A DNA stretch of 22,912 nucleotides from CAVSWN01 sp046728115 (GTDB lineage Bacteria; Acidobacteriota; Vicinamibacteria; Vicinamibacterales; CAVVIG01): positions 1 through 22,912 of the forward strand of contig JBKPDW010000486.1 in the NCBI GenBank assembly GCA_046728115.1, in the 5' to 3' direction. The notes under the pieces are model-generated. The model had not been told where the DNA came from and did not search any database. It was given only the letters and a program-made list of their open reading frames with translations. The stretch's first letter is position 1. Each line of letters begins with the position of its first letter. The position numbers and the translations under genes were made by a program. Positions 14,912-22,912 of the stretch are shown one piece after another.

Positions 14912-16887
14912 CGGAAACGGGACAGCGCCAGGACCGCGAAATCCGCAAGAAGACGAATCTCCTCGAGAGTTCGGCGGCTTTCGCGATCCGGCGCCCCGAC
15001 ACATGGGTCGTTGCACTGGTGTACTCTGCGCTGACGCTCGCCTTCACCTGGCCACTTGCGTGGGGACTGGCACGCGACATCCCAGGCGACTTCGGGGATC
15101 CTCTCCTCAATGCCTGGATCGTGGCGTGGGGCGCATCGCACGTCGGGCCCGGCTGGTGGAACGCCAACATCTACTTCCCGCACCCGCTGACGCTCGGCTA
15201 CTCCGAGCATCTGCTTCCGCAGGCTTTGCAGGTGCTGCCTATCTACGCAATCACCAGGAATCCAATCCTTTGCTACAACCTTCTTTTCCTCTCGACGTTC
15301 GTGCTGTCGGCGCTCGGCATGTTCCTGTTCGCGCGCGAGATCACCGGCAGCCGCAATGCAGCGTTCGTGGCCGGCGTCGCGTACGCATTTGCGCCGTATC
15401 GAGTCACGTCGATGCCGCACCTTCAAGTACTGTCGTCCGCGTGGATGCCGTTCGTGCTGTATGGATTCAGACGGTTTTTCGTGCGCGTCAATGACGAAAC
15501 GCACCGCGAGGGACCGGCCAGGACGTGGCGTTCGATTTCAGGCAGCGACGTATGGCCGCTCGCGGGGGCCACCGCTGCCTGGATCGCGCAAAACCTGTCC
15601 TGCGGCTACTACCTGCTGTTTTTCAGTCCTGTCGTAGTGGGTTACCTGATCTGGGAGATGTCGACGCGCGCGCTCTGGCGCCATCGACGCGTCGCCATTC
15701 TGGTCCTCCTGGCCTGCGCCGCGGCCGCCACGCTGACGCTCGCGGTCATCCTGCCCTATTTCGAATTGCGCCAACTCGGTTTCCGCCCGCGCTCGATCGA
15801 CGAAACAACACGGTTTTCTGCCGACGTGTTCGCCTATCTCACCGCCGATCCGAACCTGCGGCTGTGGGGCCCGCTCATTCATGCGTGGCCTCATCCGGAG
15901 GGCGCGTTGTTCCCCGGTTTCACGATCTTCGCCTTGGCGATCGTTGCGACGCTCGCGGCCAAACGGGCCCGTACCCCTTTTCTATACGCGTCGCTGGCCA
16001 TTCTGCTTGCGTTGCTCTGCGGATGGTCGATCCGCTTGCCAGGGCTGAGGATCGCCAGCTTTCCTCGTGCGCTGGTGATCGTGAGCGGCCTTTACGCCAT
16101 CGTCCTGATCACCTCGGCACGGACGCGACAGACAGTGCGGCAATGGCTGTCGGCGCCCGCAGGCTTCTTCACGATGGTGGCGCTGATCGCAATCGTGATG
16201 TCGTGGGGACCATCGATCAACGCGAAGGGCCGACCGATCGCGTCAGCGAGTCTCTACACGCTGTTCTACAACTACGCGCCGGGATTCGACGGTCTCCGGG
16301 TGCCTGCACGATTCAGCATGGTCGCCACGCTCGCGCTGGCGCTGCTCGCCGGTCTCGGACTCACCGCGATCTCTCGCTTCGTTCGCAGCAGGCTCGTAAC
16401 CATTGTCGCAACAGGTGCGATCCTGCTGGAGTCGGTCGCGGTTCCCATTCCGGTCAATGAGAATTCGGTCTCTTACAGCAGGCAGGGTCTGGCGCCGCTG
16501 CCCGACTCGGTGTGGCCGGTGCCCGCCGTGTACGGTTTCCTCGGCTCGCTTCCGCCGACCGCAGCCATCATCGAACTTCCGCTGGGCGAGCCGGCGTTCG
16601 ACGCGCGGTACGTCTTTTACTCGACGACGCATTGGCGGCGGATTGTGAACGGCTACAGCGGCGGTGCGCCCGTCGAGTACGAGCACCTCGATCAGAGTCT
16701 GCGAGACACCTTCACACGCCCCGATCGCGCCTGGCAGGCGCTGGTCGATTCGCAGGCCACACACGCCATCGTGCATGAGGGCTCGTACACAGGAGACGGT
16801 GGCTTGCGGATAAGCCAGTGGCTCCGATCGCGCGGCGCGGCCGAACTTGGGCAGTTCGGCTCCGACCGTATCTTTCGAATCCGCTGA
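14908..16887 (+). CDS. Polytopic membrane protein, GT-C glycosyltransferase-like (paralogue 2)
   Basis: The 659-residue protein has a charged N-terminus (QRQDREIRKK), a first helix at about residues 32-52 and some ten more helices, then a soluble tail. It shares ordered blocks with the product of 7723-9657: GDPLLNAWIVAWG, ANIYFPHPLTLGYSEHLL, YNLLFLSTFVLSALGMFLF, FAPYRVTSMPHLQ, PGFDGLRVPARFSM and STTHWRRIVNGYSGGAP. It lacks the long N-terminal extension of that paralogue. The GD and H residues in the first outer loop, before the second helix, are the place where GT-C enzymes keep their catalytic acidic residue; this is inference. The start is GTG at 14908 within the preceding stop (GTGA), so it is coupled to the AI-2E-family gene. 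Donor and acceptor sugars are unknown. Confidence 0.82.
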   Translation: MTETGQRQDREIRKKTNLLESSAAFAIRRPDTWVVALVYSALTLAFTWPLAWGLARDIPGDFGDPLLNAWIVAWGASHVGPGWWNANIYFPHPLTLGYSEHLLPQALQVLPIYAITRNPILCYNLLFLSTFVLSALGMFLFAREITGSRNAAFVAGVAYAFAPYRVTSMPHLQVLSSAWMPFVLYGFRRFFVRVNDETHREGPARTWRSISGSDVWPLAGATAAWIAQNLSCGYYLLFFSPVVVGYLIWEMSTRALWRHRRVAILVLLACAAAATLTLAVILPYFELRQLGFRPRSIDETTRFSADVFAYLTADPNLRLWGPLIHAWPHPEGALFPGFTIFALAIVATLAAKRARTPFLYASLAILLALLCGWSIRLPGLRIASFPRALVIVSGLYAIVLITSARTRQTVRQWLSAPAGFFTMVALIAIVMSWGPSINAKGRPIASASLYTLFYNYAPGFDGLRVPARFSMVATLALALLAGLGLTAISRFVRSRLVTIVATGAILLESVAVPIPVNENSVSYSRQGLAPLPDSVWPVPAVYGFLGSLPPTAAIIELPLGEPAFDARYVFYSTTHWRRIVNGYSGGAPVEYEHLDQSLRDTFTRPDRAWQALVDSQATHAIVHEGSYTGDGGLRISQWLRSRGAAELGQFGSDRIFRIR

Positions 16888-16961
16888 AAAGCCACGTTGA
16901 TACAACCATTGCAACATGACGCAAGACGAAGCAAGATACCGGAACGTTGCCCGCGCCGCTG

Positions 16962-17303
16962 ATGTCGATGCGCAGCCTGTACAGACAGTGGGACGAGCCT
17001 CGTAGCCGGTTCGGAGATGCGATGGTCGTCGCATTCCTCATGGTGCAATGTCTGGACGGCGTCTTCACCTATCTCGGCGTCAGCATCTGGGGACCGGGCA
17101 TCGAAGCGAACCCTATTGTGGCGTCGGCGATGACGGCCGGCGGACTGACGGTTGGTCTGGGCGGCGCAAAGCTCGTCGCCATCGTGTTCGGAATGCTGCT
17201 GCACCTGCGTCGCGTCCACAACGTCGTCGCGCTGCTCACCGCGATCTATTTCATCGTCGCGATTGTGCCCTGGGCGGCTCTGTTCCTCATACCGCAGCTT
17301 TAA
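16962..17303 (+). CDS. Small DUF5658-like membrane protein
   Basis: A 113-residue protein with three or four hydrophobic helices (about 23-45, 60-80 and 85-108). The middle has MVQCLDGVFTYLGVSIWG followed by GIEANPIVA. The LD-x-x-T and EANP pair is the signature I associate with DUF5658-type integral membrane proteins; function unknown. ATG at 16962 and 16968 and TTG at 16947 are all possible starts, and none has a clear Shine-Dalgarno sequence. It follows the GT-C-like gene by 74 nt on the same strand and could be its last operon partner. The 104 nt downstream hold the kbl promoter region. Confidence 0.72.
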   Translation: MSMRSLYRQWDEPRSRFGDAMVVAFLMVQCLDGVFTYLGVSIWGPGIEANPIVASAMTAGGLTVGLGGAKLVAIVFGMLLHLRRVHNVVALLTAIYFIVAIVPWAALFLIPQL

Positions 17304-17392
17304 CCCGTCGCGAAATCGACGTAGACAGCTCTGCAGGGGCGCTATTCGCGTTCACCGCTGCTCGGTCGTGCAGTCTTACGTCACCGGCCATA

Positions 17393-17417
17393 TATACTCG
17401 GTGACTTGTGAGTCACC
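17393..17417 (+). promoter_or_regulatory. Candidate -10 box and palindrome over the Kbl-type gene start
   Basis: TATACT (17393-17398) is a five-of-six -10 match. A perfect 7-bp inverted repeat follows at once, GGTGACT (17400-17406), loop TGTG, AGTCACC (17411-17417). It covers the predicted transcription start and places the GTG start codon (17408) in the loop. This could be an operator or a start-codon hairpin. No good -35 is seen. Confidence 0.4.
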
Positions 17418-18604
17418 CAACCATGCGCCGCGATCCTCTGGACTATCTGACGTCAGAGCTTGATTCTCTGAAGCAGCAGGGCTTGTATCGCCAGCTGCGA
17501 ATTCTCGAGAGCGAGCAAACGTCCACCGCCACCTTCGACCATCGTCAGGTCGTCAACCTGTCCTCGAACAATTATCTCGGTTTGACGACGCATCCCAGGC
17601 TGCGCGAGCGCGCGCGGGAGGCGCTGGATCGCCTTGGCGTCGGCTCGGGGTCGGTTCGAACCATCGCGGGCACCATGGAGATCCACATGGAGCTCGAGCG
17701 CCGTCTCGCGGCCTTCAAGAAGACCGAGTCCGTTGTCGTCTTTCAGAGCGGCTTTGCCGCGAACGCGGGCACGGTCGCCGCCGTATTAAGTAAAGACGAT
17801 GTGGTGATTTCGGACGAGCTGGACCATGCGAGCATCATCGATGGTTGTCGTTTGAGCCGCGCGGCGATCAAAGTCTTTCCACACAAGGACATCGCTGCTG
17901 CCCGTCGCGTACTCGAAGGGCTGCCCGCCACCCAGCGCAAGCTGCTCATCACCGACGGCGTCTTCAGCATGGACGGAGATCTCGGCGCGGTGCCGGCGCT
18001 GTGTGCGCTCGCAGAGGAATTCGGCTGCATCATGATGGTCGACGATGCGCATGCAAGCGGCGTGTTCGGGAAGAACGGACGCGGCACAATTGATCACTTC
18101 GGCATGCACGGGCGCGTGGACATCCAGGTCGGTACCTTGTCGAAGGCCATTGGTGCGCTCGGTGGCTACGTCGCCGGAAGCCAATCGCTCGTCAAATTCC
18201 TGTATCATCGCGCGCGGCCGTTTCTCTTCTCCACGTCGCATCCTCCGGCGGTTGCGGCCGCGTGCATCGCCGCTATCGACGTGCTCGAAGAGGAGCCAGG
18301 GATCATCGAACAACTGTGGGAAAACACGCGCTTCTTCAAAGCCGGCCTCAAGGCACTGGGATTCAATACCGGTCTGAGCGAGAGTCCGATCACTCCGGTC
18401 ATCGCCGGCGATGGCGCGCTGGCCATGAGGCTGTCGGATCGGCTGTTCGAAGAAGGGGTGTTCGCTCAAGGCATCGCGTTTCCGACAGTCCCGCGCGACA
18501 AAGCGCGCGTCCGTACCATCGTCACTGCCACTCACACGCGCGACGAACTGCAATTTGCGCTGGACGTGTTCGCCAAGGTCGGCCGCGAGCTCGGATTGCG
18601 CTGA
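17408..18604 (+). CDS. kbl: Glycine C-acetyltransferase / 2-amino-3-ketobutyrate CoA ligase (alpha-oxoamine synthase family)
   Basis: The 398-residue protein has the exact length of the Kbl/BioF group. Motifs: NLSSNNYLGLTTHPRL (50-65), GVGSGSVRTIAGTMEIHMELE (78-98), SDELDHASIIDG (135-146), VDDAHASGVFGKNGRG (211-226) and GTLSKAIGALGGYVAG (242-257) with Lys246 for PLP. It joins glycine and acetyl-CoA to 2-amino-3-ketobutyrate, or the reverse in threonine breakdown. The N-terminus and GIAFPTVPRDKARVRTIVTATHT fit Kbl better than BioF, but 8-amino-7-oxononanoate synthase or a serine palmitoyltransferase-like activity cannot be excluded; no threonine dehydrogenase (tdh) gene or biotin gene is adjacent. 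Starts at GTG 17408 or ATG 17423 are possible. The stop TGA lies in the first unit of a heptamer array. Confidence 0.88.
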   Translation: MSHPTMRRDPLDYLTSELDSLKQQGLYRQLRILESEQTSTATFDHRQVVNLSSNNYLGLTTHPRLRERAREALDRLGVGSGSVRTIAGTMEIHMELERRLAAFKKTESVVVFQSGFAANAGTVAAVLSKDDVVISDELDHASIIDGCRLSRAAIKVFPHKDIAAARRVLEGLPATQRKLLITDGVFSMDGDLGAVPALCALAEEFGCIMMVDDAHASGVFGKNGRGTIDHFGMHGRVDIQVGTLSKAIGALGGYVAGSQSLVKFLYHRARPFLFSTSHPPAVAAACIAAIDVLEEEPGIIEQLWENTRFFKAGLKALGFNTGLSESPITPVIAGDGALAMRLSDRLFEEGVFAQGIAFPTVPRDKARVRTIVTATHTRDELQFALDVFAKVGRELGLR

Positions 18605-18657
18605 ACCACGAACCTTGAACCCCCGAACCGCGACCCCGCGAACCTCGACCCCGCGCC
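18601..18657. repeat. NNGAACC heptamer/octamer array across the Kbl stop and the phosphatase start
   Basis: CTGAACC, ACGAACC and TTGAACC run from 18601 to 18621 in exact 7-bp steps, then CCCGAACC, GCGACCC, CGCGAACC and TCGACCC continue to 18651. The first unit contains the TGA stop of the Kbl-type gene, and the third contains an in-frame TTG that may start the phosphatase gene. The word resembles the CTTGAAC units at 2494-2511. Confidence 0.75.
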
Positions 18658-19832
18658 ATTCGGGCATTCAGGATTTTTTCGACACCTACACGAAGGATCT
18701 GACTGCCGACGATGTGCAGCGCCTTTTCACGCGCGACACGCGCGACGCGTACAAATTCTTCACGCGCGGCGTGCAGACCGATGCCTTCAAGGCGCTGCCG
18801 CGCCACAAGCGGCTGATCGCCGAAGGGCGTGTGCTGTTTCTCGCGTTCGCAATGAAGCTGTCGCCGGCGCGGCGGCTGGTGTACGGCATTGCCCTGCTGC
18901 TGGCCCTGATCGGGTTGATCAACCTGTTTCGCGGCGTAGGTCTTGCGCGCGTAGGGACGATTCTGCCGTTCGGCATCTCGCTGCGCGTGCCGGGACCGCT
19001 CTTCCACGAGGGCACCTGGTCGCTTCTCGTCGCATTTGCGCTGATGAACCTTCTGGTGCTGCTGGAGGTGGCAGATCGGTTGACGCTCAAGAACGATCTC
19101 GAAATCGCGCGCGACATCCAACAAGCGATGCTGCCGAGCGGGGTCTATCAGGCGGCTGGGCTCGAAACCGTCGGGCTGACCCGTCCCGCAAATACGGTCG
19201 GCGGCGACCTCTACGATATCCTCCCGCTTCCCGATGGCCGCCTTGTCATAACGGTCGGAGACGTGTCCGGCAAAGGCAGCCCGGCAGCTCTTCTGATGGC
19301 CCTTCTCGTCGCCATGTTGCGAACGCTCGCGGACGAAAGGCTCGAGCCGGCTGATCTGGTAAGACGTCTGAACGCGCAGGTCTGCCGTCACGCCCCGGGA
19401 TCGCGATTCATCACGCTGTTCTACGCGGTTTACGATCCACCGAGCGGACAGATGACGTACGTGAACGCGGGCCACACGCAGCCGCTCTTACTGCGCGCCA
19501 ACGGTACGTTCGAGCGGCTCACCGAAGGCGGCATCGCCCTCGGAATGTTCGAACACTCGACGTATCGAACCGGTTCCATGACGATCCACCCGAACGAATT
19601 GCTGGCGATCTACAGCGACGGCATCACCGAAGCTGAAAATCCAGCGGGACGGCCGTTCGACGAAAGCGGCCTCGAATCGTCCCTGAAGACCAACCTCGAG
19701 AAGAGCCTGCCTGAGATCGGTGCCTCGGTCGTGCGCGCTGTCGAGCATCACACCGGCGACGTCCGCCTTGCCGACGACTTGACACTGCTGCTGCTCCGCC
19801 GCACCACCGCGCCCGTCGCCGCCGGTGTCTAA
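18615..19832 (+). CDS. Membrane-bound PP2C/SpoIIE-type serine phosphatase (RsbU-like)
   Basis: Counting from the TTG at 18615 the protein has 405 residues. A soluble N-terminal stretch (GIQDFFDTYTKDLTADDVQRLFTRDTR) leads to helices at about 88-106 and 135-152, then a SpoIIE domain from 160. The linker NDLEIARDIQQAMLPSG is typical of RsbU-like phosphatases. Metal-binding Asp residues are all present: GGDLYD (D198, D201), GDVSGKG (D216), YSDGITEA (D335) and DDLTLL (D387, D388). It probably dephosphorylates an anti-anti-sigma factor at the membrane; no STAS-domain or RsbW gene is in the window. The start is uncertain: ATG at 18555 would overlap the previous gene by 50 bp, TTG at 18615 lies in the repeat, and family-like sequence begins only at about 18660. 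With either of these starts, the repeat is translated as an Arg/Thr/Pro-rich N-terminus. Confidence 0.88.
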   Translation: MNPRTATPRTSTPRHSGIQDFFDTYTKDLTADDVQRLFTRDTRDAYKFFTRGVQTDAFKALPRHKRLIAEGRVLFLAFAMKLSPARRLVYGIALLLALIGLINLFRGVGLARVGTILPFGISLRVPGPLFHEGTWSLLVAFALMNLLVLLEVADRLTLKNDLEIARDIQQAMLPSGVYQAAGLETVGLTRPANTVGGDLYDILPLPDGRLVITVGDVSGKGSPAALLMALLVAMLRTLADERLEPADLVRRLNAQVCRHAPGSRFITLFYAVYDPPSGQMTYVNAGHTQPLLLRANGTFERLTEGGIALGMFEHSTYRTGSMTIHPNELLAIYSDGITEAENPAGRPFDESGLESSLKTNLEKSLPEIGASVVRAVEHHTGDVRLADDLTLLLLRRTTAPVAAGV

Positions 19833-19900
19833 GGCGTGGTCAGGGACGCGGCCTATCCAATTCTCCAACCGGGTCTGAAACTAAAATAGGACGTTATCCC

Positions 19901-22636
19901 GTGTGGAAGACGCTCTTAATGGCGGTCGCGTTGATCGCATGCGCGAGCGATCCGAGCGGTCATGTGCGCGCACAGGAACGTGCGGCACAGGCTGTAACGG
20001 GATCAGACCCCTCCGCTGACGCGCAGATCCGGGCGTTGTTGACGACGATCGAACAGGCCATCGGCGCGGCCGATGTTGACGGCTATCTCGCCCTCCATGC
20101 CGAGGGCGCGAATGGGGAGCGTGTGCGTGCGTTCGCCGGCTCCGAGATCGTCCCGGGACCTACTCGCGCCGTTGTTCGCGAACGCGATCGCGAGCGTCTC
20201 GCGGGTACGCTGCCAGGCAACGGCTACAGGCTGATGCTCGACGTGTTCACCGAATTCGGTGGACGAGCACGCGCGGCGACGTGGCGGCTCGACATCAAGC
20301 GCGTCGCCGATGCAGGGCCACAGCCATGGGCCATCGCAGAGGAGGAATTGCTGTCGACAGTCGAAAACCTGTATCGACTGGCGATCAATCCGGCAAAACA
20401 GTTCGCTGCCCACAACTTGAAGATCTCGGCCGAAGACATCGACCTCACGTTGACCGAGGGCTCCGTGTTCACGGCGGAGACCGATCAGGGCGTGACGGCG
20501 ATGGTCCTGATGGGAAACGGCACCGTGAACTTTCATCCGGCGCCCGACACCGAGAAGGGACAGGTCAAGATTTTCTGCGGCGCTGAAGCGCTGGAGACGA
20601 AGTTCGATTCGGCCTATCTCCGGCTGAATCCGGGCGACGTGCAGTCGGTGATCGAGTCATCGCAACTGACGTCGGCGGCCGTCGATGCCCGCGAGCTTCG
20701 GCGCGCACAGGATATCTTTCGCGAGGAATCGTCGAAATCATTTCAGATCGACCTCGGCGACCTCAGCCGCGACCCGTGGACTCTCATGCCCGGCGGTGGA
20801 GATTTCGTCGCCGAGATTCGCACGCGCCGGTACGACACCCTGACGTACGCGAAAGCCGGAAACGAGGCCGAAGACATCAGCTTTTTCGATCGCCGCCGCC
20901 ACCGGAACATCGCGCTGTACCCGTCGAAATCGAAGTTGGCCACGCGCGGGCGGTTCTACGACGAAGACAATCTCGTGGATTACGACATCCTCGACTACGA
21001 CATCGAGGTGGCAGTCAGTCCCGACCGTTTGTGGCTGGACGGCCGCGCCAGACTTCACCTGAAAATTCGCTCGTATCTCGCCGGCACGCTGACGTTCAAG
21101 CTGGCGGATACGCTGACCGTGCAGTCGATCATCAGCTACGAATACGGACGCCTGCTCGGCCTCCGTGTGAAGAATCAGAACACGCTCGTCGTGAACCTGC
21201 CGACAGTGCTCGCGAAGGATTCGCAGCTGACCGTCACGATTACCTACGCTGGCAGGCTCGAGCCGCAGACGCCGGACCGCGAGACGATGTACGTGGAACA
21301 AGGACGTCAGACACAGGAGGATACGCCGCTTCAACTCTCGGCCGAGCCGCACTATCTGTACAGCAATCGCAGTCTGTGGTATCCGCAGGCACCGGTCAGT
21401 GATTACGCAACGGCGCGGATCCAGATCTCAGTGCCCTCGTCGCTCGACTGTGTGGCCAGCGGGCAGCTCCAGCCAGGATTCCCTGGATTGCTCGCCGGAA
21501 AAGATGGCGGGCCAGACCGGAAGGTGTACGTGTTCAGCGCCCCACAGCCGCTGCGGTACCTCGGATTCATCATCAGCCGTTTCAGCCGCGCCGAGACGGC
21601 GACGCTGGCCTTCGGACCAGCCCGCGCCGAAACCTCCGTAGACGGCGTCACCTTGAACGGACTGTCGTATCGCACGCTGAACGTGTCGGTTGAGACGAAT
21701 CCGAGACAGGTTCAGCGCGGGCGGGAACTGTCGGATCGAGCCGCGGACATCGCGACGTTCTACGAGTCGATGATCGGCGATTCGCCGTACCCGAGCTTCA
21801 CGATCGCGCTCATTGAAAGCGATCTCCCGGGTGGCCACAGCCCCGCATACTTTGCCGTCCTGAATCAGCCGCTGCCGACCTCGACGCTCGTCTATCGCAA
21901 CGATCCGGCCTTCTTCAGTGGCTACGGCGACTTCTACATCGCGCATGAACTCGCGCATCAGTGGTGGGGCCAGGCTGTGGGCTGGCAGAACTATCACGAG
22001 CAATGGCTGAGCGAGGGCTTCGCCCAGTACTTCGCCGCGCTCTACGCACAGCACCGGCGCGGCGATGAACTGTTCGGATCGGTGCTGCGGCAGTTGCGAC
22101 GCTGGGGAATGGATGAATCGAAGCAGGGCCCCGTCTATCTCGGCTACCGGCTCGGACACATCAAGGGCGAGAGCAAGGTGTTTCGCGCTCTCGTGTACAA
22201 CAAAGGCGCAGCGGTTCTCCACATGCTTCGCCGCCTCGTCGGCGACGATGCGTTCTTCCGCGGGGTGCGACGGTTCTATCGGGCCTCACGATTCCGCAAG
22301 GCCGGCACCGAAGACTTCCGTGCCGCCATGGAGGCCGAATCGGGCCGGTCGCTCGAGCGATTCTTCGAGCGATGGATCTACAACTCCACGCTGCCGAAAC
22401 TGAAGCTCGCGTACCGCGTAGACGGCAACGACCTCGTCGTCTCGATCGAACAGCTCGGCGACGTCTTTGACGTCCCCGTCGCTCTCACGCTGCAGTACGC
22501 AGACAGGAAGCCTGTAAACATCGTGGTACCGGTCACCGATCAGATGGTCGAAAAACGTCTGCCGCTCTCCGGCTCGCTCCGCGGCGTCGAATTCAATAGG
22601 GACGACGCGACGCTCGCTGAGGTGGTGAAGAACTGA
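19901..22636 (+). CDS. Exported M1-family metallopeptidase with extra N-terminal region
   Basis: The 911-residue protein starts MWKTLLMAVALIACAS, a Sec signal with possible cleavage near VRAQE. Residues about 40-130 look like a SnoaL/NTF2-type module (DAQIRALLTTIEQAIGAADVDGYLALH), and residues up to about 350 form a further unassigned region. The M1 beta-sandwich begins near 360 (DYDIEVAVSPDRLWLDGRAR). The zinc site is complete: HELAH (682-686) and Glu705 in LSEGF, 18 residues between the last His and the Glu. Tyr766 (VYNKGAAVLH) is the expected transition-state Tyr. The usual GxMEN aminopeptidase motif is replaced by GGHSPAYFAVLN (644-655), so the substrate range may differ. The start is GTG at 19901, with AGGA about 10 nt upstream. 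It stands alone between the phosphatase and nuoG. Confidence 0.9.
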   Translation: MWKTLLMAVALIACASDPSGHVRAQERAAQAVTGSDPSADAQIRALLTTIEQAIGAADVDGYLALHAEGANGERVRAFAGSEIVPGPTRAVVRERDRERLAGTLPGNGYRLMLDVFTEFGGRARAATWRLDIKRVADAGPQPWAIAEEELLSTVENLYRLAINPAKQFAAHNLKISAEDIDLTLTEGSVFTAETDQGVTAMVLMGNGTVNFHPAPDTEKGQVKIFCGAEALETKFDSAYLRLNPGDVQSVIESSQLTSAAVDARELRRAQDIFREESSKSFQIDLGDLSRDPWTLMPGGGDFVAEIRTRRYDTLTYAKAGNEAEDISFFDRRRHRNIALYPSKSKLATRGRFYDEDNLVDYDILDYDIEVAVSPDRLWLDGRARLHLKIRSYLAGTLTFKLADTLTVQSIISYEYGRLLGLRVKNQNTLVVNLPTVLAKDSQLTVTITYAGRLEPQTPDRETMYVEQGRQTQEDTPLQLSAEPHYLYSNRSLWYPQAPVSDYATARIQISVPSSLDCVASGQLQPGFPGLLAGKDGGPDRKVYVFSAPQPLRYLGFIISRFSRAETATLAFGPARAETSVDGVTLNGLSYRTLNVSVETNPRQVQRGRELSDRAADIATFYESMIGDSPYPSFTIALIESDLPGGHSPAYFAVLNQPLPTSTLVYRNDPAFFSGYGDFYIAHELAHQWWGQAVGWQNYHEQWLSEGFAQYFAALYAQHRRGDELFGSVLRQLRRWGMDESKQGPVYLGYRLGHIKGESKVFRALVYNKGAAVLHMLRRLVGDDAFFRGVRRFYRASRFRKAGTEDFRAAMEAESGRSLERFFERWIYNSTLPKLKLAYRVDGNDLVVSIEQLGDVFDVPVALTLQYADRKPVNIVVPVTDQMVEKRLPLSGSLRGVEFNRDDATLAEVVKN

Positions 22637-22660
22637 AATGCGATGCTATTCTGACCTGAT

Positions 22661-22912
22661 ATGGACACTGTCACGCTGACGATCGACGGACGGCAGATCA
22701 CTGTCGAAAAGGGCAAGACCGTGCTGCAGGCCGCGATCGAGAGCGGCATTTCGGTGCCGTATTACTGCTATCACCCTGGTATTGGGATAGACGGCTCCTG
22801 CCGTGTGTGCATCGTCAAGGTCGAGAAGATGCCGAAGCTGCTGACGTCGTGCTCGACGATCTGCACCGATGGCATGGTCGTTCACACGCGTACCCCCGAC
22901 GTGGTACAGGCG
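22661..22912 (+). CDS. nuoG: NADH-quinone oxidoreductase subunit G, N-terminal part (cut by window edge)
   Basis: Eighty-four residues are present and the frame runs off the window. The sequence begins MDTVTLTIDGRQITVEKG and has TVLQAAIESGISVPYYCYHPG, the N-terminus of the complex I 75-kDa/NuoG subunit. The 2Fe-2S (N1b) ligands are C36, C47 and C50 (SCRVC) and C64. A further Cys68 follows. The subunit carries electrons from FMN towards quinone on the cytoplasmic arm of complex I. ATG at 22661 is the natural start, although no clear Shine-Dalgarno is seen. It follows the M1 peptidase gene by 24 nt. A formate-dehydrogenase or NAD-reducing hydrogenase small subunit with the same domain is a less likely alternative. 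Confidence 0.85.
   Translation, partial: MDTVTLTIDGRQITVEKGKTVLQAAIESGISVPYYCYHPGIGIDGSCRVCIVKVEKMPKLLTSCSTICTDGMVVHTRTPDVVQA

Noticed and set aside
16916..17005. Short frame MTQDEARYRNVARAAD upstream of the DUF5658-like gene
   Set aside because: It is 29 codons long, overlaps the next gene start in another frame and has no ribosome-binding site or family features.
17400..17417. Palindrome as a transcription terminator of the preceding gene
   Set aside because: No T-tract follows, and it lies at the start of the next gene behind a -10-like box, which fits an operator better.

Overview
The window looks like a chromosomal segment from a high-GC bacterium, most likely an Acidobacteriota member of the Vicinamibacteria type. 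The pointers are an exported VWFA-domain protein of the kind expanded in Acidobacteria, a Tat-exported molybdenum hydroxylase, frequent GTG starts with 4-bp GTGA gene overlaps, and many short-word repeats between genes. This taxonomic call is inference. No tRNA, rRNA, transposase, phage gene or CRISPR array was seen.

Layout. Positions 1-1044 (minus) hold the start of an SDR oxidoreductase, cut by the window edge, and a secreted DUF1326-like protein. At 1232-2116 (plus) is a 3-hydroxyisobutyrate dehydrogenase-family reductase, followed by a small Cys-rich protein (minus). At 2522-6250 (minus) is a tightly overlapped three-gene operon for a periplasmic PaoABC-like aldehyde/xanthine oxidoreductase: 2Fe-2S subunit with Tat signal, molybdopterin subunit, FAD subunit. 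Divergent from it at 6425-9657 are a Tat-exported class V aminotransferase and an overlapping polytopic GT-C-like membrane protein. At 9754-12336 (minus) lie a small hypothetical, a two-ACT-domain protein, and a coupled VWFA/OmpA-lipoprotein pair. At 12480-17303 (plus) come an AlaA-like aminotransferase, an AI-2E-family permease, a second GT-C-like paralogue and a DUF5658-like protein. At 17408-22636 (plus) are glycine C-acetyltransferase (Kbl-type), a membrane PP2C/SpoIIE phosphatase and an exported M1 metallopeptidase. The window ends inside the 2Fe-2S domain of NuoG, so a complex I locus probably continues beyond it.

The genes are mostly housekeeping or envelope functions and do not form one pathway. 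The clear units are the oxidoreductase operon, the VWFA-OmpA pair, and two cases where a GT-C-like gene starts inside the stop codon of its neighbour.

The strongest unexplained signal is between the genes. At least eight intergenic gaps hold short arrays of degenerate 7- or 8-bp words. The word differs at every locus, the period does not, and several arrays are inverted so that they would fold into long hairpins. Most begin within a few bases of a stop codon, and some run to within 4 bases of the next start codon, replacing the usual Shine-Dalgarno region. One array (6306-6366) is a run of ten G-tracts in the gap between divergent genes.
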